This document shows positions 42,521 through 51,383 of a stretch of 64,000 nucleotides of DNA, in pieces. The stretch comes from Streptomyces populi. Its GTDB lineage: Bacteria; Actinomycetota; Actinomycetes; Streptomycetales; Streptomycetaceae. The translations under genes were made by a program, and so were the position numbers. The stretch lies in the NCBI RefSeq assembly GCF_002911015.1, contig NZ_KZ626845.1:116633-180632 (forward strand). Reading direction: 5' to 3'. Under the pieces are notes generated by a model. The model saw nothing but the letters and a program-made list of their open reading frames with translations, did not search any database and was not told the DNA's origin. The stretch's first letter is position 1, and each line of letters starts with the position of its first letter.

Positions 42521-44455
42521 ATGTGTGGCATCGCAGGCACGTACCGGTGGCCGGACGGGAAGGCCGTGGCCGACCGGCTCACCGACACCCTCGCCCACCG
42601 CGGTCCGGACGGGGCGGGCCGCTACAGCCACCCCGCCGGTGACGGCGAGGTGCACCTCGGGCACCGTCGGCTGGCCATCATCGACCTGTCCGAGACCGGC
42701 GCCCAGCCGATGGTCTCGGGCGGCCTCGTCCTGACGTACAACGGCGAGCTGTACAACGCGCCCGAGCTGCGCGCCGAGCTGGAGGCCGCCGGGGTGCGCT
42801 TCCGCGGCACCTCCGACACCGAGGTGCTGCTGGAGGCCTGGCGGCGCTGGGGCACGGACTGCCTGCCGCGGCTGCGCGGCATGTTCGCGTTCGGCGTCTT
42901 CGACGAGCGCACCGGTGAACTGGTGCTCGCCCGCGACCAGTTGGGCATCAAGCCGCTGTTCCTGCTGCGACGCGGCCCGGGCCTGGTGTTCGCCTCCGAG
43001 CTCAAGGCGCTGGCCGCGGTGACCGGCGGCACGCTGGAGGTGGACCACGCCGCGCTGGTGGCGTCGCTGCTGTACTACTGGGTGCCGGACTCACGGTGCG
43101 CGTTCCGCGAGGCGGAGAAGCTGCCGCCGGGGAGCTGGATGCGGTTCCGGCCCGACGGCCGGGTGGAGCGCGGCCGGTACTGGAACCTGAGGGACGTCGC
43201 CGCCGAGGGGCGGGAGCGGGCCCGCAGCGGCGAACTGCCGGACATCGCCGCCGTCGTGGAGGAGTCGACCCGGCGCCACCTGCTCTCCGACGTGCCCGTG
43301 GCGACGTTCCTCTCCGGCGGTCTCGACTCCAGCTATCTGACCGCGCTGGCGGCCCGCGACCGGCCGGGGATCTCCGCCTACACGATCGGGTTCCGCGCCG
43401 AGGACGCCAAGTTCGAGGCGATGCCGGACGACCTGCGCTACGCCCGGCAGGTCGCCGCGGAGTTCGGCGTGGACCTGCACGAGATCGAGATCGCCCCGGA
43501 CGTGCTCGACCTGCTGCCGCGGATGACGCACCACCTGGACGAGCCGATCGGCGACCCCGCCGCGATCAACACGTTCCTGATCTGCTCGGCCGCCCGGGAG
43601 GCCGGGGTCAAGGTGATGCTCTCGGGCATGGGGGCCGACGAACTGTTCGCCGGGTACCGCAAGCACCTGGCCAACCTGATCGCGCTGCGCTACCAGCGCG
43701 TCCCGCGGCCCCTGCGGCGCGGCCTGTCCGCGGCCGTGGACCGGCTGCCGGTCGCCTCGGCCCGCCGCGGTTACCGGTCGGTGCGCTTCGCGAAGCGGTT
43801 CCTGTCCTTCGCCGACCTGCCGGAGGAGACCGCCTTCCGGCGCAGTTACACCATGTACGACCAGGACGAGCTGCTCGCCCTGATCGATCCGGACCTGGCC
43901 CCGACGGTCGAGGACGTGCTGACCGAGCACGCGGACGTCTACGAGGACAACGACCTCGACGACTTCGTCAACCGCATGTGCCTGGGCGACGCCCGGATGT
44001 TCCTGCCGGGCCTGAACCTCACGTACACGGACCGGTCGAGCATGGCCGCCTCGACCGAGGTGCGGGTGCCGTACGTGGACGTCGAGGTGGTCAGGGCGGC
44101 GTTCGCCGTCCCCGGTGACCGCAAGATCGTCAAACGGCAGAGCAAGGCCGTCCTCAAGGAGGCGGCCACCTCGGTCCTGCCGCGGGAGATCGTGTACCGG
44201 CCCAAGGGCCTGTTCAGCGCACCGCTGCGGGCCTGGATGAGCCGGGACCTGGCACCACTGGTGCGCGAGGTGGTGAACGACGGCGAACTGGTCCGCTCCG
44301 GGCTCCTGCGCCGGGACGCCCTGGCGCGCATGGTCGCCGAGGACGCCTCCGGGCAGCGGGACTTCTCCAAGCATCTGTGGCACGTGCTGACCCTCGAGTA
44401 CTGGTACCGCGGCGCGACTTCCAAGGCCGGCCAGGACTCCCCCGTGACGGCGTAG
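42521..44455 (+). CDS. Asparagine synthetase (glutamine-hydrolysing)-like amidotransferase
   Basis: A 644-aa AsnB-family protein: class II glutaminase domain with nucleophile Cys2 (MCGIAGTYRW), AHRGPDG, NGELYN and GTSDTEVLLE, and an ATP-pyrophosphatase synthetase domain with FLSGGLDSSYLTAL (about 262-275) and MGADELFAGYRKH. It makes an amide on a carboxylate using Gln ammonia. In polysaccharide loci AsnB-like proteins are thought to amidate uronic acids; the nearby AlgD-like dehydrogenase supplies such a sugar. ATG starts 3 nt after the previous stop. Confidence 0.9.
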   Translation: MCGIAGTYRWPDGKAVADRLTDTLAHRGPDGAGRYSHPAGDGEVHLGHRRLAIIDLSETGAQPMVSGGLVLTYNGELYNAPELRAELEAAGVRFRGTSDTEVLLEAWRRWGTDCLPRLRGMFAFGVFDERTGELVLARDQLGIKPLFLLRRGPGLVFASELKALAAVTGGTLEVDHAALVASLLYYWVPDSRCAFREAEKLPPGSWMRFRPDGRVERGRYWNLRDVAAEGRERARSGELPDIAAVVEESTRRHLLSDVPVATFLSGGLDSSYLTALAARDRPGISAYTIGFRAEDAKFEAMPDDLRYARQVAAEFGVDLHEIEIAPDVLDLLPRMTHHLDEPIGDPAAINTFLICSAAREAGVKVMLSGMGADELFAGYRKHLANLIALRYQRVPRPLRRGLSAAVDRLPVASARRGYRSVRFAKRFLSFADLPEETAFRRSYTMYDQDELLALIDPDLAPTVEDVLTEHADVYEDNDLDDFVNRMCLGDARMFLPGLNLTYTDRSSMAASTEVRVPYVDVEVVRAAFAVPGDRKIVKRQSKAVLKEAATSVLPREIVYRPKGLFSAPLRAWMSRDLAPLVREVVNDGELVRSGLLRRDALARMVAEDASGQRDFSKHLWHVLTLEYWYRGATSKAGQDSPVTA

Positions 44456-44480
44456 AGACAGTAGAGACAAGAGGACTTCG

Positions 44481-46664
44481 GTGAAACAGGTCGTACAGAA
44501 CTACAAGAGCGGCGAGCTGGCGCTGCTCGACGTGCCGGTCCCCGGGTGCAAGCCCGGCGGTGTGCTGGTGCGGACCGCCTTCTCGCTGATCTCCACCGGC
44601 ACCGAGCTCATGAAGGTGTCCGAGGCCGGCATGTCGATGCTGGGCAAGGCCCGCTCCCGGCCGGACCAGGTGGCCAAGGTCGTGCAGAGCGTGGCCACCA
44701 ACGGGGTGCCCGCCACCTACCGCAAGGTGATGGGCAAGCTGGACTCCTACACACCGCTGGGCTACTCGCTGTGCGGGGTGGTCGAGCAGGTCGGCGCCGG
44801 GATCGACGACGTGAAGGTCGGCGACCTGGTGGCCTGCGCCGGCAACGAGCACGCGCTGCACGCCGAGCTGAACTGGGTGCCGAAGAACCTCTACGCCCCG
44901 GTGCCGGACGGTCTCGCGCCGCGGCACGCGGCCTTCGGCACCGTCGGGTCGATCGCGATGCAGGGCGTCCGCCAGGGCGAGTCGCGGCTCGGCGAGGTGG
45001 CGCTGGTCATCGGCCTCGGGCTGATCGGACAACTGGTGGTGCAGCTGCTGACCGCCTCGGGGGTCCGGGTCGTCGGCGTCGACCCCGACCCGGCGCGCTG
45101 CGAGCTCGCCGAGAGCCTGGGCGCGACGGCCTGCGGCGACCCCTCCTCCGCGGCCGTGGAGAACTCCGTCGCCGAACTCACCGACGGCCACGGCGTGGAC
45201 CAGGTGTACCTGGCCGCCGGCGGCGGCAGCAACCAGCCCGTCGAGCTGGCGGCACGGCTCTGCCGGGACCGCGGCCGGGTCGTCGACATCGGCAAGTGCC
45301 GCCTCGACCTGCCGTGGAACGCGTACTACGAGAAGGAGCTCGACGTCCGGTTCTCCCGCAGCTACGGACCCGGGCGCTACGACCCGGCGTACGAGCTGGA
45401 GGGCCGGGACTACCCGATCGGCTACGTGCGCTGGACCGAGCGCCGCAACCTGGCGTGCTTCCTCGACCTGGTCGCCCGCGGCAAGGTCGACGTGGAGCCG
45501 CTGATCTCCCACATCGCCGGCTTCGACGACGCCGTCGAGACGTACCGGAGCCTGAAGGACGGCGAACTGAAGGCCGTGGCCGTGCTGTTCCGGTACCCCG
45601 AGCAGGCGGTGGAGGCCGAGGCCCCCGCGGTGACCGTGCCCGCGGTGAAGCGGACCGCGGCCGGGGGGTCCGCCCCGGTCCGGCCCGTCAGGACGCCGGT
45701 GCGCCTCGCGTTCGTCGGCGCGGGCAACTACGCGACGTCGATGCTGCTGCCGCACCTGACCCAGCGCGACGGTGTCGAGCTGTCGACGGTCGTCACCACG
45801 ACGGCGCTGTCCGCGGCCAACGCGCAGCGGAAGTTCGGCTTCGCCGAGGCGACCACCGACCTGGACGCCGTGCTCGGGGACAAGTCCGTCGACGCGGTGT
45901 TCGTGGTCACCCGGCACAGTTCGCACGCCGAGCTGACCCGCAAGGCGCTGCTGGCGGGCAAGGCGGTCTTCGTGGAGAAGCCGCTGGCGCTCACCGAGGA
46001 CGAACTGGCCGGTGTGCTCGCCGCGGTGGAGGAGTCCGGCAACGACCGGTTGCAGGTGGGCTTCAACCGCCGGTTCGCGCCACTGTTGCAGGAGGCCAGG
46101 CAGCGGTTCGGCGCCAGGACCGGCCCGGCGAGCCTGCGCTACCTGGTCAACGCGGGCCGCCTCGACCACGGCAGCTGGTACCTCCAGCAGGGCACCGAGG
46201 GATCGCGGTTCGCCGGCGAGGGCGGGCACTTCATCGACACCGCGAGCTGGCTGCTCGACGCCGATCCGGTCTCGGTGTACGCGGTCGCCCCGTCCGGCAA
46301 CGAGGACCTGCAGGTCGTGCTGCGCTACCCGGACGGATCCACCGCCACCATCAGCTACGTCACCACCGGCGCGTCCGGCTTCCCCAAGGAGACGCTGGAC
46401 CTGGTCGCGGACGGCAAGGTGCTGCGGCTCGACGACTTCGTCCGTGCCTCGGTGTACGGCCACAAGAAGTGGGTCAGTTCGCGGCTGCCCAAGGCCCGGG
46501 ACAAGGGCCAGTCCGCCGAACTGGCCGCGTTCGTCAGGGCCGTCCGGACCGGCGGTCCGATGCCGGTGCCGCTGGAGTCGCTGGTGGCCACGACGGCGGC
46601 CACCCTCGCCGTGCAGGCCGGCCTGGCCGGCGGCGCGCCCGTGACGCTGGCGGACGCCCGATGA
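44481..46664 (+). CDS. Bi-domain oxidoreductase (MDR dehydrogenase + Gfo/Idh/MocA)
   Basis: A 727-aa fusion. Residues 1-375 are a medium-chain dehydrogenase-like domain (MKQVVQNYKSGELALLDVPVP, ALVIGLGLIGQLVVQLL, YLAAGGGSNQPVELAARLC); residues 405-727 are a Gfo/Idh/MocA domain (RLAFVGAGNYATSMLLPHL, GKAVFVEKPLALTEDEL, GFNRRFAPLL, GEGGHFIDTASWLL). Such fusions recur in actinobacterial and proteobacterial polysaccharide clusters beside heparinase-like genes, as here, and are presumed to interconvert an NDP-sugar through two redox steps. Exact reaction unknown. GTG start after AGAGG. Confidence 0.88.
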   Translation: MKQVVQNYKSGELALLDVPVPGCKPGGVLVRTAFSLISTGTELMKVSEAGMSMLGKARSRPDQVAKVVQSVATNGVPATYRKVMGKLDSYTPLGYSLCGVVEQVGAGIDDVKVGDLVACAGNEHALHAELNWVPKNLYAPVPDGLAPRHAAFGTVGSIAMQGVRQGESRLGEVALVIGLGLIGQLVVQLLTASGVRVVGVDPDPARCELAESLGATACGDPSSAAVENSVAELTDGHGVDQVYLAAGGGSNQPVELAARLCRDRGRVVDIGKCRLDLPWNAYYEKELDVRFSRSYGPGRYDPAYELEGRDYPIGYVRWTERRNLACFLDLVARGKVDVEPLISHIAGFDDAVETYRSLKDGELKAVAVLFRYPEQAVEAEAPAVTVPAVKRTAAGGSAPVRPVRTPVRLAFVGAGNYATSMLLPHLTQRDGVELSTVVTTTALSAANAQRKFGFAEATTDLDAVLGDKSVDAVFVVTRHSSHAELTRKALLAGKAVFVEKPLALTEDELAGVLAAVEESGNDRLQVGFNRRFAPLLQEARQRFGARTGPASLRYLVNAGRLDHGSWYLQQGTEGSRFAGEGGHFIDTASWLLDADPVSVYAVAPSGNEDLQVVLRYPDGSTATISYVTTGASGFPKETLDLVADGKVLRLDDFVRASVYGHKKWVSSRLPKARDKGQSAELAAFVRAVRTGGPMPVPLESLVATTAATLAVQAGLAGGAPVTLADAR

Positions 46665-48610
46665 CCATGAGCGCGGGGTGGTACCTGCGGCGGCTGTCCC
46701 GGATGGGGCCGCGGGAGGTCGGCGGCCGGGTGGGTGACACGGTGCGCAGGCGGCGCTGGCGGTCGGCGCAGCCGGTCTGCCCGAGCGTGCGCGGCGCCCG
46801 GTTCACCGCGGTGCTGCCCGCGGGGACGGTCGACGCGGTGCCGCCGGACGCCGTGAAGCGTCTCGTCGCCGAGGCGGACCGGCTGATGGACGGGCACGCC
46901 GAGTTCTTCGGGGTGGAGCGCCACGACATGGCCGCCCCTGACTGGTCGTTGGACCCGAAGACCTGGCGCCGGGCTCCGCTGGTGTACGCCTTCGACGTGC
47001 CGTACCGCGACGAGGAGGCGGTCGGGGACATCAAGCAGATCTGGGAGCCGTCCCGGCACCAGTACCTCACCGTGCTCGCCGCCGCCTACGCGGTCACCGG
47101 GGACGAGCGGTACGCGGAACGGGTGGCCACGCACCTGCGGTCGTGGTGGGCGGTCAACACGCCGCTGCGCGGGGTGCAGTGGACCAGCGGCATCGAGCTG
47201 GGGATCCGGCTGCTGTCCTGGGTGTGGATCCGCCGGCTGCTCGACGGCTGGCCGGGCGCGGCCGCGCTGTTCGAGGACAATCCGGAGGCGCGCGAGCAGA
47301 TCTGGCACCACCAGCGCTGGCTGGCCGCCTTCCCCAGCCGGGGCTCCTCGGCGAACAACCACGTCATCGCCGAGGCCGCCGGGCAGTTGGCCGCGTCCTG
47401 CGCGTTCGGATGGTTCCCCTCCTCGGCGCGCTGGCGGGCCGACGCGCTGCGTTCGCTGGAGCGGAACCTGCGGGCCAACACCTTCGGCTCCGGCCTCAAC
47501 CGGGAGCTGGCCACCGAGTACCACGGGCTGGTGCTGGAGCTGGGCCTGGCCGCGCTGGCCGAGGCGGACGCCGCGGGCGTACAGGTCCCCGCGACGGTCC
47601 GGCTGGTGCTGCTGCGGATGACGGACGCGCTCGCGGCCGTCGTGGACAACCGGCTGCGGCCGCCGCGCCAGGGCGACGCGGACGACGGACACGGTCTGGT
47701 CGTGGACGGCGCGGGCACCGACCGCTGGGGCTCGCTGCTGGCCACCGGGGAGGCCGTGTTCGGCCGGCTCGGCTGGTGGCCGGAGGTGACCGGCACCGAT
47801 GTGCGCACCTCGCTGCTGGCCGCGCTCGTCCGGCCGTACGCGAAGGACGGGAGCGTGACCCGCCCGGCGGCCCGGCCGGCCCATTTCGCCGACGCGGGCA
47901 TGACGATCCTGCGCGGTCCGGAGGAGATCTGGGTCCGCTGCGACGGCGGTCCGCACGGATTCCTGTCCATCGCCGCGCACGCCCACGCGGACGCGCTGTC
48001 CGTGGAGGTACGGCACGACGGGGTCGACGTGCTCGCCGATCCGGGGACGTACTGCTACCACGGGCAGCCCGAGTGGCGGCAGTACTTCCGCTCCACCCTC
48101 GGCCACAACACCCTGGAGCTGGACGGCACCGACCAGTCCGGCTCCGGCGGCCCGTTCCTGTGGACCCGGCACGCCGGCAGCCGCGTCCTGGTCGCGGACA
48201 CGTCCGGCGAGGGAGTGGCCCGCTGGTGCGCCGAGCACGACGGCTACGAGCACTCCGTGCACCGCCGCTGGGTGGAACTGACTTCCACGAGCCGGGAGTT
48301 GAAGCTGGTCGACGAGGTGCGCGGCCCGCGCCGGGCGGTGCGCCTCGCGTTCCACCTCGGCCCGGCGGTCACCGCGGACCTGGAGGGGAACCGGGCGCGG
48401 CTCACCTGGACCCGGGACGGCGAGGACCGCTCCGCGGTGCTCGACCTGCCCGGGGAGCTGGACTGGCGGGCGCACCGCGGCGAGAGCGAGCCGCCGCTGG
48501 GCTGGTACTCCGCCGGCTTCGGGCGCAAGGAACCCGCCACGACGCTGGTCGGCACCGGCTTCGCCGAGGGCACGCGGGAGTTCACGACCGTACTCGGGTT
48601 CCGGGGCTAG
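46661..48610 (+). CDS. Heparinase II/III (alginate-lyase-like) family protein
   Basis: A 649-aa protein with an N-terminal (alpha/alpha) toroid (WEPSRHQYLTVLAAAYAVTGDERYAERV, SANNHVIAEAAGQLAAS) and a C-terminal beta-sandwich Hepar_II_III domain (ISIAAHAHADALSVEVRHDGVDVLADPGTYCYHG in pieces, FRSTLGHNTLELDGTDQS). The Asn-His and His/Tyr residues used for beta-elimination of uronic-acid glycans are visible. No signal peptide, so it may act inside or on intermediates. The ATG overlaps the previous stop (ATGA). Confidence 0.88.
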   Translation: MTMSAGWYLRRLSRMGPREVGGRVGDTVRRRRWRSAQPVCPSVRGARFTAVLPAGTVDAVPPDAVKRLVAEADRLMDGHAEFFGVERHDMAAPDWSLDPKTWRRAPLVYAFDVPYRDEEAVGDIKQIWEPSRHQYLTVLAAAYAVTGDERYAERVATHLRSWWAVNTPLRGVQWTSGIELGIRLLSWVWIRRLLDGWPGAAALFEDNPEAREQIWHHQRWLAAFPSRGSSANNHVIAEAAGQLAASCAFGWFPSSARWRADALRSLERNLRANTFGSGLNRELATEYHGLVLELGLAALAEADAAGVQVPATVRLVLLRMTDALAAVVDNRLRPPRQGDADDGHGLVVDGAGTDRWGSLLATGEAVFGRLGWWPEVTGTDVRTSLLAALVRPYAKDGSVTRPAARPAHFADAGMTILRGPEEIWVRCDGGPHGFLSIAAHAHADALSVEVRHDGVDVLADPGTYCYHGQPEWRQYFRSTLGHNTLELDGTDQSGSGGPFLWTRHAGSRVLVADTSGEGVARWCAEHDGYEHSVHRRWVELTSTSRELKLVDEVRGPRRAVRLAFHLGPAVTADLEGNRARLTWTRDGEDRSAVLDLPGELDWRAHRGESEPPLGWYSAGFGRKEPATTLVGTGFAEGTREFTTVLGFRG

Positions 48611-48623
48611 GGGGGAAGGACGC

Positions 48624-50144
48624 TTGGGGATCAAGGGGCGGCACTGGGCGCTGCCGGCGGCACTGCTGGCGCTGGTCCTGCCGATGGCGACCGGCTGCGA
48701 CAGCGCGCCGAGCACGCGGCTGAAGCCGACCGCCGGGCCGGCCACGACCGTGGCCCGGGTGTGCGCCGAGCCCGCGTCCGGGCCGGCGAAGGCACCGGCG
48801 GGCGCGGTGACGGTCGACCCCGCCAAGCCCGGTGACCTGGCCGCGAAGACCAAGAGCCGTCCCCCGAACACCACGTTCTGGCTCCGGCCGGGCAGGCACC
48901 GGCTCGACAAGGACCGCTACGCCCAGGTCGTCCCCAAGAAGGGGGACGTCTACCTCGGCGCGCCGGGCGCGGTGCTCGACGGCCGGAGGACCAACCAGTA
49001 CGCGTTCTCCGGCAACGCCCCCGGCGTCACCATCCGCTACCTGACCGTGCGGGGTTTCGTCGCCCCGCAGAACGAGGGCGTGGTCAACCACGACTCGGCC
49101 GACGGCTGGGTGATCGAGCACACGACGATCCAGGACAACTCCGGCGCCGGGCTGATGGCCGGTGCCCGTCAGCAGGTCCGCGCCAGTTGTCTGCGCGACA
49201 ACGGGCAGTACGGCATGAACGCGTACAAGGGCAACGGTCCCATCAGCGGCCTGGTGCTCGAGGGCAACGAGATCACGGGCAACAACACCGACGACTGGGA
49301 GCGGAAGCAGGAGGGCTGCGGCTGCACCGGAGGCGTCAAGTTCTGGGCCGTCGACGGCGCCGACGTACGCGGCAACTGGGTGCACGACAACCGGGGAACC
49401 GGGCTCTGGGCGGACACCGACAACAACGACTTCCTCATCGAGGACAACGTGCTCGAGGCCAACGACGGTGCCGCGCTGATCTACGAGACCAGCTACAACG
49501 CGGTCGTCCGCGGGAACACGATCCGGCGGAACAACTGGGTCGAGGGCCGCAAGTACGCCGACCGCGGCGACAGCTTCCCGTTCGCGACCGTCTACCTGTC
49601 CGAGTCCGGCGGCGAACCACGGGTCCGGGCCCGCACCGACAAGATCGAGATCGCCCGGAACCTGCTGGAGGACAACTGGTCCGGGATCACCCTGTGGGAG
49701 AACGCCGACCGGTTCTGCAACAGCCCGGCCAACACCTCGTCCGGCGACTGCACGCTGCTGGTGAAGAACACCAAGCGCTGCGCGCAGCCGGCGATCGCCA
49801 CCGCGCCGCTCTACGACGACTGCCGGTGGAGGACCCAGCGGGTGGACATCCACGACAACCGCTTCGTGCTGGACAAGTCCGTCGTCGGCTGCACCGTGAA
49901 GTGCGACCGCATGGCGGTGCTGGCCAACTACGGCACCTACCCGGACTGGTCGCCGTACCAGGGCGACCGGGTGGCCGAGGCGATCACCGGCAAGCAGCAC
50001 AACCGCTGGCACGACAACACCTACGTCGGACCGTGGAGGTTCGTCGCCCACGACCCGAGCCGGGTACTCGACTCCGGGCAGTGGCAGGGCACGCCGTACC
50101 GGCAGGACGCGGGCAGCACCTTCCGCGCCCAGGACGGTGGTTGA
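48624..50144 (+). CDS. Secreted parallel beta-helix lipoprotein (epimerase/lyase-like)
   Basis: A 506-aa exported protein. The signal peptide ends in a lipobox MATGC (Cys25), predicting a membrane-anchored lipoprotein. The mature part is a right-handed parallel beta-helix with repeated N-x-I/V turns: GVTIRYLTVRG, GWVIEHTTIQDNSGAGL, GLVLEGNEITGNN, DFLIEDNVLEANDGAALI, AVVRGNTIRRNN, KIEIARNLLEDNWSGI, RVDIHDNRFVL. The fold is that of mannuronan C5-epimerases and pectate lyases. It may modify the nascent uronic-acid polymer. TTG start with GGGGGAAGG upstream. Confidence 0.85.
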   Translation: MGIKGRHWALPAALLALVLPMATGCDSAPSTRLKPTAGPATTVARVCAEPASGPAKAPAGAVTVDPAKPGDLAAKTKSRPPNTTFWLRPGRHRLDKDRYAQVVPKKGDVYLGAPGAVLDGRRTNQYAFSGNAPGVTIRYLTVRGFVAPQNEGVVNHDSADGWVIEHTTIQDNSGAGLMAGARQQVRASCLRDNGQYGMNAYKGNGPISGLVLEGNEITGNNTDDWERKQEGCGCTGGVKFWAVDGADVRGNWVHDNRGTGLWADTDNNDFLIEDNVLEANDGAALIYETSYNAVVRGNTIRRNNWVEGRKYADRGDSFPFATVYLSESGGEPRVRARTDKIEIARNLLEDNWSGITLWENADRFCNSPANTSSGDCTLLVKNTKRCAQPAIATAPLYDDCRWRTQRVDIHDNRFVLDKSVVGCTVKCDRMAVLANYGTYPDWSPYQGDRVAEAITGKQHNRWHDNTYVGPWRFVAHDPSRVLDSGQWQGTPYRQDAGSTFRAQDGG

Positions 50145-50145
50145 G

Positions 50146-51381
50146 ATGAACACGGACCGCACACCGAAGATCGTCGGGACGGTCTGGGGACTGCTGATCC
50201 TCAACACGCTCGGCTCCGCCGGTGCGAAGACCATCGTGCCGCTGCCCCGCTCCCTCATCCAGATGGTCACCATGGGCGCGCTGGTCACCGCGTTCGCACT
50301 GGCGCTCGTGGTCAACGTCCGGCTGCGCGTGCGGACCAGTTCCTACGTGTTCCTGCTCACCCTGCTGCTGGTGTCGAGCGTGATCTCCAGCGTGCACCTG
50401 GAGTCGGGGTTCGGCGCGCTGTTCCGCTGCTTCCGGCTGGCCCTCTTCGTCGGCACGCTGTGGCTGCTCAGCCGCTGGTGGGACGGCGGGACGACATTCG
50501 TCCGGCACCACATCCGGATGTACCTGGCCGTGCTCGGGACGGTGGCCGCGGGCCTGGTCGCCTCACCGGGCGCGGCCTTGCCCGACCTCTACGGCGGGCG
50601 TCTGGTCGGCGCGCTGTGGCCGCTCACCCCGCCGCAGATCGGACAGTACGCCGCGGTGATCATCGGGCTGACCGTGCTGCTCCTCCTGGGCCGCCGGACC
50701 GACCGGACCAGCGCGGCCGTGGTCATCGTGCCCTCCCTCGTCCTGCTCGCCCTGACCCACACCCGCACGGCCACGCTCGGCCTGCTCCTCGGGCTGGCGC
50801 TGGCGATCGGCTCGCTCATGCTGACCAGCGCCGCCGCCCGCCGGTTCTTCACCTGGGCGGTGGCGATCGTCGCGGTGGTCGCGGTGGGGTTCGCCTCCGC
50901 GCTGCAGACGTGGTTCCTGCGCGGGCAGAGCCAGGAGAACTTCTCCAGCCTCACCGGCCGGGCCAAGGTCTGGCACGCCCTGCTGGCAGAGCCGCGGAGC
51001 ACCACGGAGCACCTGTTCGGCGCCGGTCTCGGCGACAAGTCGTTCGACGGGCTGCCGATCGACAACAGCTGGCTGGCCGTCTACAACGAGCAGGGCATGA
51101 TCGGCGTCTGTCTGGTGGCGGCGTTCATCACCGTGCTGGGCGGCGTCGCCCTGCTGCGTCCGCCGTCGCTGTCGAGGGCCTGCGCGATCTTCCTGATCAG
51201 CTACTGCGCGATCGCGTCGTACACCGAGGCCGGACTGGGCGACGCCTCGCCGTACCTGCTGCACCTGGCCGTGGCCGCCTCACTGCTGGCGACGCCCGCC
51301 GCGGCCGCTCCCCCGCAAGCACCCGATGTCCCACGGAGGCGGCGCGTCCCGCGCTGGGCCCAGAGAACGGAGGTGGGCTGA
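50146..51381 (+). CDS. O-antigen polymerase/ligase-like (Wzy) membrane protein
   Basis: A 411-aa polytopic protein with about 11 hydrophobic helices and an extracytoplasmic loop containing SQENFSSLTGRAKVWHALLAEPRS and LFGAGLGDKSFDGLPIDNSWLAVYNEQG, the pattern of Wzy/WaaL proteins (conserved Arg and the GxG/NxWL motif). It would polymerise lipid-linked repeat units outside the membrane. ATG 50146 follows the previous stop directly; GTG 50137 would add three residues. Confidence 0.85.
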   Translation: MNTDRTPKIVGTVWGLLILNTLGSAGAKTIVPLPRSLIQMVTMGALVTAFALALVVNVRLRVRTSSYVFLLTLLLVSSVISSVHLESGFGALFRCFRLALFVGTLWLLSRWWDGGTTFVRHHIRMYLAVLGTVAAGLVASPGAALPDLYGGRLVGALWPLTPPQIGQYAAVIIGLTVLLLLGRRTDRTSAAVVIVPSLVLLALTHTRTATLGLLLGLALAIGSLMLTSAAARRFFTWAVAIVAVVAVGFASALQTWFLRGQSQENFSSLTGRAKVWHALLAEPRSTTEHLFGAGLGDKSFDGLPIDNSWLAVYNEQGMIGVCLVAAFITVLGGVALLRPPSLSRACAIFLISYCAIASYTEAGLGDASPYLLHLAVAASLLATPAAAAPPQAPDVPRRRRVPRWAQRTEVG

Positions 51382-51383
51382 GC

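Noticed and set aside
44546..46660. Apparent extended N-terminus in frame with the heparinase-like gene
   Set aside because: This stretch is an out-of-frame reading of the bi-domain oxidoreductase gene. The true start is the ATGA overlap at 46661.
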